From Nemertoderma westbladi (lineage: Eukaryota > Xenacoelomorpha > Nemertodermatida > Nemertodermatidae), in NCBI GenBank assembly GCA_032718475.1, contig JAUCBJ010006313.1, positions 1-28,939 of the forward strand: DNA of 28,939 bases, read 5' to 3'. Positions 19,320 to 27,667 of the stretch are shown piece after piece; the first letter of the stretch is position 1, and the number at the start of each line of letters is the position of its first letter. Both the position numbers and the translations under genes were made by a program. The notes under the pieces were generated by a model. It had not been told where the DNA came from. It ran no database searches and worked only from the letters and a program-made list of their open reading frames with translations.

Positions 19320-20544
19320 TCACCGCCCTGCCGACCTGGTGGCTGGCAACACCGCCGGCAGTGCCATCCCATACGCCACCTTCAATCTGTCTATAGAAAC
19401 CACGTCCTTCTTCCCGTTGATGTTGAGGATGAAGGCCTTCTCCCCAACCAATAGGACACGGAAAGGGCCTTTGTATGGCCTGGTAAGGGGTGGTGAGCGC
19501 GCGTCAACACGCACAAATACCCATCCTGTGTTGGCTAGGTCTTGTGACACGTGTGCCGGTGGTTTGTGAGGATGGATAGGTGGGGGTGGTTGTAGTTGTT
19601 GCATGACCCTGCGGAGTTCGTCGACGAAGGGTTGAGTCGGTTGTGTGGCCCTGTCTACTGTCTCCGACGACACAAAATCCCTGGGGAGCGTTAAAGCCGT
19701 GCCGTAGGTGAGGTCCGCCGCCGAACACTCTGGGTCTTCTCTCCACACAGTGCGCATGTGGAGGAGCGCAAACGGCAAGTGCGTCATCCAGGTGGCCCCG
19801 GCGGCCTCGCACCTGGCCTCCAGCGTCGTCTTCAGCTGTCGGTGTATTCTCTCCACCATCCCATTGGCTTGCGGGTGGTCCCCTGTCCGATGTAAGGTCC
19901 GTCGGAACCCCGAAACGGGCAATCCAGCCTCTTAGCAAGGCCGACGCGCACTCCTCAGCCGTTGCTCTCACCATGGGGATGGCTTCCGGCCATCGGGAGA
20001 ACCGGTCTACAACTGTGAATAGGTAGTTGTATCCCTCAGACGTCAGCAGGGGGCCGACTATGTCAACATGGAGTAATCCGAAACGGCAATTCGGTGGTGG
20101 TCGCGTGACTAGAGGGGCCTTGTTGTGTCTCGCGACCTTGGATGCTTGGCACTGTAAGCATTCTTTACACCACCGTCTCACGTCTTTCTTCTGTCCATGC
20201 CACACGAACCTCATTGTCACGGCCTTTTGTGTTGGGCGAACTGCGGCGTGGCCCAAGCCGTGTACCACGTCGAAAGCCCTCTTGGTCCACTCTTTTGGGA
20301 GGACAGGACGGTTCAGTCCGGTAGAATCGTCGCAGAGTATGGATAACCCATTATCAAATGGCACATCAATGAGATGGAGTCCTGAGATGGCGGTTCGATA
20401 CGCGGCGATCTCCTCACTGAACGACTGATCTCGGGATAGCAATTGGTAATCCATTCCTCTTACCGGGTGAACTGTTGAGAGCAACGGAGGTGTTGGACTA
20501 TCCGGAGTGGCGCGGGAGAGAGCGTCCGGCAGAGGCCAATGCAC
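19320..20544 (-). pseudogene. Ty3/gypsy integrase (frameshifted, internal deletion)
   Basis: The upper frame (20544 down to about 19880) holds DALSRA, then the zinc-binding HHCC module (VVHGLGH, WCKECLQC), then the core with HVDIVGPL and LTSDRG carrying the first two catalytic aspartates. The frame then shifts. The lower frame (about 19922 to 19320) resumes at DHPQANGMVERIHRQLK, holding the catalytic glutamate, and runs through a C-terminal GPF module (PYKGPFRVLL, VVSIDRLKVAYG). Only a few residues separate TSDRG from DHPQANG, whereas family members have about 30-40 more there, so I infer a deletion plus frameshift near 19880. Integrase would insert element DNA; this copy cannot. Confidence 0.88.
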
Positions 20545-21880
20545 CGGTTAGCGGGCGGTGATCTGTTAAGATGTGGAAACTCTGGCCCTCTAGGTGATGT
20601 TGGAAAGCCTTGATGGACAGGTAGACAGCCAATAATTCTCTGTCGAACGTCGAGTACTTCATTTCCGCCGGTTTGAGTTTCTTCGAGTAGAAAGAGACTG
20701 GTGCCCACAACCCCGATGGCTGCAATTGAGACAACTCGGCACCTACTGCCAAGCCGGAGGCATCCGTAGTAACGCGCGTTTGCGCACGAGAGTTTGGGTG
20801 TATTAGGAGGACTGCAGATGCGAGGACATCTTTGGCAGCGTTGAAAGCGGCCACGCACTCGACGGAGAAGAAGAAGTGGGATGGTTTCTTGACCCTGACC
20901 GCCTCGTAGAGGGGACGGAGAACACCGGCTAGACCAGGAACGAATCGGTGGTAATAATTGATGACGCCCAGAAAGCGTTGTAGATCCACCTTGGACTTTG
21001 GCGCCGCGTACTCCTTGATCGCATTTACTCTTGTCGGCAATGGCGCAATACCTTCGCAGGTAACCCTGTGGCCCAAGTAGTTGAGTTCAGTGGCCCCGAG
21101 GACACTCTTGATCTTGTTTATGACGAGGCCATTGTTTCTGAGAAGGCGTAGAACCGTGTGGAGATATTCTTCGTGTTCGTCGTTGCTGTTGCTCACGATC
21201 AGCACGTCATCTAGATATACAAAAACGAAGGGGAGTCCCTGGAGTACTCAGGACATTAGGCGTTGAAACGCTTGTGCTGCGTTCCTAAGTCCGAAAGGCA
21301 TGCGGACAAACTCCCAGAGACCGGACGGTGTGATTATCGCAGTCTTGGGAATGTCCACGGCCGCCATGGGGATCTGGTTGTAGCCTTTGATTAGGTCCAG
21401 TTTGGAAAAGACAGTGCATCCGGCGACGTTGACGTTAAAGTCTTGTACGTGTGGTAGGGGATAGCGGTCGTCTTCTGTGACTTCGTTTAGTCTCCGGTAG
21501 TCACCACACAGCCTCCACGACCCGTCTGGTTTCGGTACCATGTGTAATGGGCTGGCCCAAGGCGAGGACGATGGGCGGATGATTCCGGCGGCTTCCATCT
21601 TCGCGAACTCCGCCTTGGCCGCCGCTAACTTGTCTGTGTTCAATCTTCGCACCCTGGCAAACACAGGCGGCCAGTGGGTCGGTATGTAATGTTCTACTCT
21701 GTGTTTGTTAGGGGCTCCCACCTCGAAGCGGGGGACGAGCACCTCGGGGTAGTCCGCCAAGATGGCGTCAAAGCGGGAGAGCCAGGAAACTCGGAGCCCG
21801 GCGAGGATGGTAGAGAGTGAGGCCGGTGTGCCATACACCGAGTATCCGTGGTCGAGGTTAACGAGCTGGCGTCCTCTCAT
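20498..21880 (-). pseudogene. Ty3/gypsy reverse transcriptase and RNase H (one nonsense codon)
   Basis: One minus-strand frame runs through the whole module, broken only by TGA at 21248-21250. It carries EFAKMEAAGIIRPSSSPWAS, VPKPDGSWRLCGDYRRLN, FSKLDLIKGYNQIPM, TPSGLWEFVRMPFGLRNA, then after the stop FVYLDD (the YLDD box at 21206-21217), LGVINYYHRFVPGLA and the RNase H blocks TTDASGLAVGAEL, FDRELLAVYL and LTDHRPLTGAL. The RNase H C-terminus is missing: TDHRPLTGAL is followed almost at once, in another frame, by DALSRA, which implies an internal deletion near 20530. In the family this module copies RNA into cDNA inside particles. Confidence 0.92.
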
Positions 21881-22130
21881 GTCGATTGTGAAACCAAATG
21901 ACGCGAAGAAATCGGCGCCGAGGATCGCCTCAGCGACGTCAGCGACGATGAAATCGTGTGTTAAGAGTTTGTCTCCCTCGGTGGAGGACCTGAGAGATAC
22001 ACCAAAGTTAGACTCGCCCCATGCTCGTATCTTGGAGCCGTTTGCTGCGACCAGAAGTTGAGGATTCGGGTTCGTGGCGTTGACGTTCGCGGTTCGCGGT
22101 CTACTATTCTCATCGTATACCTCTTCTTTG
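21881..22130 (-). pseudogene. Ty3/gypsy protease remnant without a visible catalytic DTG
   Basis: The minus strand reads NPNPQLLVAANGSKIRAWGE, HDFIVADVAEAILGADFFAS and FGFTIDMRGRQLVNLDHG. These are the flap-to-C-terminal blocks of a retroviral-type aspartyl protease (the ILGADFL motif). The expected D-T-G triad upstream is not seen in any frame; the matching place (about 22120-22150) reads as an unrelated basic stretch. The reading connects in frame to the reverse transcriptase. Confidence 0.7.
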
Positions 22131-22229
22131 TGCCGACCGCTCCGATAATTAGCGGCCGGCCTAATCGTTTCCCGGCAGTTCTGTTACATCCATTGAGTTG
22201 TACGCTGGGGACCCCTCTTCATATAGCAC

Positions 22230-22872
22230 GTTCATGTTACTGCAGAAACGGCAGCCATCCCCTTTGCATCTGTTCGCTCTGCGTCCAAAGGTTTTGTGAT
22301 AGTAACACAGCCCATTGGAGAGCTCCACTGTGTTGAAAGAGGAGGGGAAAGGGCGTCCCTGCTGTTGGCGACCGCCGCCGCTTCAGCCCGACTGCCCCGA
22401 GTTATACCTGTTCCCTCCAAAACCTCCATTGTTACCGCCTCGTCCACCGCCGCATCGCCCCCCGCCGGAACTGACAGCGTTTATGCCGGGCTGACCTTTG
22501 GCCTCTAATACCTTGTCGCACATCGCTGCAAAATCTTCGCCAGTGGTGGTGTCAGTGACCGTGGTTGAAACGATTGCACCCATGTCCTTGGGCAGCTGGG
22601 AGACGAACAAAGCGTGCAGGAGGGTGTCGGCGTTCCCGTCAGAGAGCGACTGCAAGTACCTCCAGTAGGATGATGGCTTCCGGTCACCGAGGCCGGTTAG
22701 GTTCAGCAATTCTTTGTCCTTGGAGGCCTGGGTCTGTGCGTAGGCGGAGATTAGCGCCTCCTTGAGGGTCTGGTACCTGGTGCCTGCAACCTGGGGGTGC
22801 TCCAGGATGTGGCGTACCTCTGCCGCCGCGACGCCATCGAGTGCGGTTATCAAATAGCCGTAGCGAGTTTCG
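22230..22872 (-). pseudogene. Ty3/gypsy gag, capsid C-terminal part and zinc knuckle (truncated)
   Basis: A minus-strand frame from about 22872 reads TRYGYLITALDGVAAAEVR, YQTLKEALISAYAQTQASK, KPSSYWRYLQSLSDGN and LFVSQLPKDMGAIV, the usual gag capsid blocks, then a glycine/arginine-rich stretch before a stop at 22383. In another frame, about 22308-22234, a cysteine/histidine cluster (CYYHKTFG, then RCKGDGC) is the nucleocapsid-like knuckle. The upstream sequence beyond 22872 is stop-rich, so the gag start is lost. It would package element RNA if complete. Confidence 0.8.
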
Positions 22873-24531
22873 TATATCTAAATAAACTGGAAATTTTAAT
22901 AAAACCAAAGCTTTAACTATGTAGGGTCTGTACATAGTATAACACAATCTACATTGCGGCGCGGTAAGATATGCTAGAGAAACTTACAAAATGGCGACCA
23001 TTTATTTAGAGTCACACCAAAAAAAATACGAAAATAAACACAACAGATAATCATTTTTACACATAATTTAATATAATTAACACTAAAAATTATTTAGTAT
23101 TGCGTAACCAAACCATAACTGTAATGGATTTATCGTGCTTCTTGACACGATATACTCCTAAAACGGCTTTGAATCTCTAAAAGTTCCAAGGAGTGCTATA
23201 TTTTCCCTTATTGTTTTGGTTCCCGGCTGATATAAAATATTTTCCACTAGAACACAGTCCTTCAATGACTTGTTATTTAGTGACATCCACAACCCTTCAA
23301 AAATAGTGCAAAAACACAGTGATTTTATGTTCTTCCCAAAATGTACTGTATATTGTTTCCTTCTGGCATATAAAAATAGTGTACTGTAACACCATAGAAA
23401 AACCTCTGGGATGAGGAAAAAGGAGAGCCGGGTGAGGGATGCTTTGGGTCCGTTAGGATCCAAAGTATAGCCACGAAATAATCAAAATAATCCAAAATAT
23501 ACAGAAAATATAGTATTTTTAGTTGTTTCGGTTATGCTAAAAAATACACTCAAAAAAAGGTTATGAAAAAAGTCGTAGAACGTCGTAATAAACTTGGTAC
23601 AGCTTCACGCTATTGGAACTTGGCGATAGTGCATCTGGGGCTGGTTAGCCAGCGCTCTCTCAGTCCTAGGCGGAATCGTCTTACCTTCCCAGCAACCGCG
23701 AACCCACTAAGGCCGGCCTGGGAACAAAGACGCCCTCTGCCACCCTAGCTGTCGAGGCGGCCAACTATGAAGGCTGGTTTTTGGGACTGACTTTTCCATC
23801 CATATGTGGCCCCTTTTAAACCTGGTGTGTGGTCAATATGAAGTTGACCCCTAATTATCACCTAAACATAGTTTGTCTTTCCTGTGCAGTGATTTTACGT
23901 TCAACCCATGTAAATATAATTAATACGTGGTTGTTTGACTGACCAATAACCAATTATTGATGAACGGCAATAGAGTTTGAACGTAATCAATTATTCCTTT
24001 GTTAATAACTAGGTGAGAGTAATAGGTGGGTGAGGTTGGCATACTAAGGGGCCAATGGGAGAAAGGAGGGAGGTTGTGTAGCGCCCTCCTTCATTGGATT
24101 GCAGTGATTTGTAGGGGAGTAACCAGCAATATTGGTTGGAATTTGTGGGTGAGGCCGGCTAAGTATGTCTGGGATGGAAATATGTCGTAATATTGGATAT
24201 AATCAGAGATAAATATTACGGTGAGAAAGGGGGAAAAGGGAGTAATTGTGTAGTGATTATTGCATAGTGAAATTGATAGAGTTTTCAATTTATTAACTAA
24301 ACGCGATATCGCGCATCGCACCAGCATGGTTTCGAAATTCCAAAACGAGGTCTTCACTATTTGAAGGTTGATTTTGTTCTAGAATTAAGCAACTAATAAT
24401 AGATCGAATTTCTTAGGAATTATTGTATTAAATATGATTTTATTTTTACATAATTAGTTCTATCATGGAATACTAAATATAGGGCCTAAATAAAATATAA
24501 GATAACTAAATCACTAAAGATCACTAAATAT
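22873..24531. other. AT-rich intergenic DNA, no recognised gene
   Basis: The longest frame (about 101 residues, minus strand, 23158-23463) has no motif I recognise and a tyrosine/leucine-rich composition typical of chance frames. A GC-richer patch lies at 23600-23790. Weakly similar GTGGGTGAGG-containing stretches occur at about 24027 and 24146. No transposon ends or RNA genes could be supported. Confidence 0.5.
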
Positions 24532-24540
24532 AAGATCAGC

Positions 24541-26408
24541 GACCTCTCCACCCTCGCCAAACGACTCCCTCTCCTGGATGCGCACCACGCGTTCTACCTT
24601 TTAAAGAACGCTTTTGCCATCCCTCGTCTGGTCTACTTCCTTCGGGCTGCCCCGTGTTTCACACACCAGGAGCTCCTTAAGGAGTATGATCGGACGCTCC
24701 GTGGAGCGCTCCAGGAGATCACCAACTGTGACATGGGGGGTAAATCGTGGGACCAGGCCTGTCTCCCAGTTCGGATGGGTGGCCTGGGGATCAGTTCAGC
24801 ATGCGTGCTCGCTCCTTCCGCTTTCATTGCTTCAGGGGCTGCATGCTCCGATCTCTCAGGCCGCCTATTCAGAACGGACGGGAGCCACCCCGATCCTGCG
24901 ATTGCCCTCGCTACCGCCGCGCGGGACGCACAACTTCCAACTGTTACAGACACTCACGTTCCCACTGCCACCGCACCTACACCATCACTCACTTCTCCCA
25001 CTGACACCACATCCACAGTTACTTCCCACACTGGCACCACACCACCTGCCACTTCCTCCACTGACGCCATACAACGTGTCCTGATACAGCCGGTTCATGA
25101 GGCGTCCCTTGCTTCCATCCGCGAGGGGGCACTGCCACTCGATACTGCGCGCCTAAATTGTATCACGAACGATGTGTCTGGTTGCTGGCTTGAGGCCATT
25201 CCTGTCAGCTCGCTGGGCCTGAAACTTACAGGCGCGCAGTTGCAAGTAGCAGTCGCAATACGCCTTGGTAGCCCGGTCACCGAGCCTCACAAATGCGCCC
25301 GCTGTGACGACCCAGTCGCACCCAACGGTCTCCATGGCCTCTCCTGTAAGAGGAGCGCTGGGCGACACGCACGCCACGCCATGGTCAATGACCTGGTTAA
25401 GCGTACGTTGACCAGCTGCAGGATCCCAGCTATGCTGGAACCTCCAGGCCTCTGCAGGAGTGGTGGGAAGCGAGTTGACGGAGTAACCATGGTTCCATGG
25501 AAACATGGTAAATCCGTCACTTGGGATCTCCCACTGACACCACATCCACAGTTACTTCCCACACTGGCACCACACCACCTGCCACTTCCTCCACTGACGC
25601 CATACAACGTGTCCTGATACAGCTGGTTCACGAGGCGTCCCTTGCTTCCATCCGCGAGGGGGCACTGCCACTCGATACTGCGCGCCTAAATTGTATCACG
25701 AACGATGTGTCGGGTTGCTGGCTTGAGGCCATTCCGGTCAGCTCGCTGGGCCTGAAACTTACAGGCGCGCAGTTGCAAGTAGCAGTCGCAATACGCCTTG
25801 GTAGCCCAGTCACCGAGCCTCACAAATGCGCCCGCTGTGACGACCCAGTCGCACCCAACGGTCTCCATGGCCTCTCCTGTAAGAGGAGCGCTGGGCGACA
25901 CACACGCCACGCCATGGTCAATGACCTGGTTAAGCGTGCGTTGACCAGCTGCAGGATCCCAGCTATGCTGGAACCTCCAGGCCTCTGCAGGAGTGGTGGG
26001 AAGCGAGTCGACGGAGTAACCATGGTTCCATGGAAACATGGTAAATCCGTCACTTGGGATGCGACTGTGGTAGATCCCCTTTGTCCCAGCCACATACACC
26101 TTGCCCTGACTGCTGGGGGTCGCGTTGCGGAGGTGGCTGAGGAGAAGAAAACAGCCAAATACCGGGAGCTAGTCGACCGGGGCTACATCTTCTCCCCGGT
26201 TGCCTTTGAGACCTACGGCTGTCCGGGTTCTTCCACTCGCAGTTTCCTGAAGGAGATCGGCGACCGTATACGTAGTGTCACCAACGAGCCGCGGTCGCAC
26301 CGATTCCTCCTACAGAGGCTCCTCATTGCCATTCAGATCGGCAATGCCGCTTCGATCTTAGGATCGATTAGGTCCACGGACGAGGGTCTGTTGGATCTCG
26401 TCTCCTAG
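24541..26408 (+). pseudogene. LINE ORF C-terminus: RT thumb, Thr-rich linker, CCHC motif, restriction-like endonuclease
   Basis: The first frame reads DLSTLAKRLPLLDAHHAFYL, IPRLVYFLRAAPCFTHQELL and WDQACLPVRMGGLGISSA, the RT thumb. A threonine/serine/proline-rich linker follows (about 24945-25070). The next blocks appear twice because of a 533-bp duplication: CARCDDPVAPNGLHGLSC, a C-x2-C-x9-H-x3-C knuckle (second copy 25827-25880), and KRVDGVTMVPWKHGKSVTWD, the nuclease core (second copy from 26001). RVD stands where the family usually has (R/K)PD. The second copy continues to VAEVAEEKKTAKYRELVDRG, the helix after the core, and a stop. Since 533 is not a multiple of three, the first copy runs out of frame at 25617. 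The nuclease would nick the target for priming. Confidence 0.8.
24996..26061 (+). repeat. Tandem duplication of 533 bp inside the LINE
   Basis: Copy one is about 24996-25528 and copy two about 25529-26061; both start TCCCACTGACACCACATCCA and end in CACTTGGGAT. By eye there are roughly nine substitutions between them (for example CAGCCGGTTCAT against CAGCTGGTTCAC, and CGAGTTGAC against CGAGTCGAC). Confidence 0.95.
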
Positions 26409-26591
26409 GCTCCTCCACTTGCGTTCCCCGCTCCCTCTATCCCATCTCCCCTCCCCCTTATAACTCTTATCCCCCCGCCCCCTTTGTAATTTGTCTCTGT
26501 TTTATGTATATTTTTGTTTAATTGTGTTATAACTTTAATAATTTTTAATAATTTTGTCAACAATTCATTATTATTTAGCAAAGAAAAAAAA

Positions 26592-26712
26592 TATAGACTA
26601 TATATCTATATTTATATATAACTATATCTATAACCTATATATCTATAATCTTATAACTATAACTATATATTTATATATATTCTATATATCTATATCTATA
26701 TTTAGTATTCCA
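26592..26712 (+). repeat. AT microsatellite (TATATC/TATAAC type)
   Basis: An imperfect array of ACTATATATCTATA-like words runs directly from the A-rich 3' end of the LINE. It may have grown out of the LINE tail or its target site. Confidence 0.8.
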
Positions 26713-27170
26713 TGGTTCTATACATCGAAGCATAATATATAAAACTGTAAAATTAATGTTTAATAATGAACCACTTTTATTATTTGTTAAGGAGCGAATA
26801 ATTCCTGCCAAAAACAAGCTCAGATTTGTAACCAGTACAGGAATTCAAATTTGTTACGTCTACCAGTTGTCTCTTTTATTTGAAATAAAAAGTTGGTTCC
26901 TTATCGGGCCGGTAGACTCGTCTCTAGTCATTGAATAAATACAATACGGATACAGTAGTACCGGTACCAGGATGCAATAATTAATTTTAAAATAAACCGA
27001 AAATACCTCAACGAATGAAAACAACTACACTATCAATACTCGTATATGCACTGCACGCACAGCCCACCTCCTGCTTCCCCCAAGTATAAAAAATATATGA
27101 CTAGAAAGAAATGAATTAGCCTATTGGACCACGATGGTCCGGGCTGATCTGATTAGGCCATAGGGGGCAT
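26713..27170. other. Intergenic DNA without a recognised gene
   Basis: Only short unremarkable frames occur here. It contains a TACCGGTACC word at 26959-26968. TTTATT at 26875-26880 is the nearest polyadenylation-type signal on the minus strand downstream of the FAM32A-like gene. Confidence 0.5.
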
Positions 27171-27188
27171 GGGGGGGGGGGGGGGGGG
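27171..27188 (+). repeat. Homopolymer of 18 G
   Basis: An uninterrupted run of 18 G lies about 80 bp beyond the stop codon of the FAM32A-like gene; on the gene's own strand it reads as C18. Confidence 0.95.
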
Positions 27189-27268
27189 ACTGTGTAGTGT
27201 ATTGCTGGAATATAGGCCTAATACATATAAACTTTCGGCACCGGCACCGGCACACTGTCAGACTGATA

Positions 27269-27667
27269 TTATTTAGTCCAACTGACTTTCTGTATATCGT
27301 AATGTTCTGTTAAGGAATCCAGATGTTTATTAAACCGATCCACTCTATCTTTATGAGTATTCGCTGCTTTCTTTAGGACCCTGTCCCACTGTTTCTTCTC
27401 CTGTATCTTAGAAAACGCTATCTCAGCTTTTGTTCTGGTATCTACTGGGGCTTGAGTCCTATCTGGGAGGTCCGTGGCCCTGTCAGCCTGCTGGTCCGTA
27501 ACTACATTATCAGTATCCACGGAAACCTCAGTAGCTTGCGCTCTACGAACTGTAATCCGCTCCAACAGTTTATCCTTTCGTTTTGCTTTCTTTTTAACAC
27601 CGCTGTCTTTCTTTAGTTTCAAGGAACCCTTTCCAACAGCTGCATAGATATTGCATGATGAAGACAT
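27269..27667 (-). CDS. FAM32A-like protein, single exon
   Basis: The 132-residue frame is intact. Residues 12-32 are lysine-rich (GKGSLKLKKDSGVKKKAKRK), 33-75 are variable and acidic, and 78-132 form the conserved block: TKAEIAFSKIQEKKQWDRVL, KKAANTHKDRVDRFNKHLD and SLTEHYDIQKVSWTK. The extreme C-terminus HYDI-x-KVSWTK is the hallmark of FAM32A, a small nuclear protein found in late spliceosomes, where its tail helps at the exon-ligation active site. Human FAM32A is about 112 residues and its gene has introns; this one is longer in the variable middle and has no intron in the coding part. The ATG at 27665-27667 is the only one at the head of the frame, with a stop-rich upstream. The intact tail argues for function. 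No AATAAA lies within about 390 bp downstream on its strand. Confidence 0.88.
   Translation of the reverse strand: MSSSCNIYAAVGKGSLKLKKDSGVKKKAKRKDKLLERITVRRAQATEVSVDTDNVVTDQQADRATDLPDRTQAPVDTRTKAEIAFSKIQEKKQWDRVLKKAANTHKDRVDRFNKHLDSLTEHYDIQKVSWTK

Larger units (their letters stand above)
18870..22872 (-). mobile_element. Decayed Ty3/gypsy retrotransposon, 5'-truncated
   Basis: Minus-strand order is gag end, zinc knuckle, protease remnant, reverse transcriptase, RNase H, integrase, then a probable 3' LTR, which is the Ty3/gypsy order. The gag frame is cut off at about 22872 by unrelated AT-rich DNA, so the 5' LTR, the primer-binding site and most of gag are missing. Coding GC content is clearly higher than in the flanks. 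Several frameshifts, one nonsense codon and two apparent internal deletions make it inactive. The left end abuts the minisatellite directly. Confidence 0.88.
24532..26591 (+). mobile_element. 3' part of a restriction-like-endonuclease LINE
   Basis: Coding similarity starts abruptly near 24532 in the thumb region after the reverse transcriptase and continues through a zinc-binding motif and a restriction-like nuclease to a stop at 26406-26408. It is followed by a pyrimidine-rich 3' UTR (CCCATCTCCCCTCCCCCTTA) and an A-rich end (about 26579-26591). 5' truncation is normal for LINE insertion. This element type differs from the LINE at the window start, which uses an apurinic-like endonuclease. 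Confidence 0.8.

Noticed and set aside
23158-23463. A 101-residue minus-strand frame as a gene
   Set aside because: No motif, AT-driven composition and no supporting context; could be a chance frame or a very old repeat.
18870-23500. A complete Ty3/gypsy element with paired LTRs
   Set aside because: No sequence to the right of the gag fragment resembles 18870-19290, and gag is cut off at about 22872.
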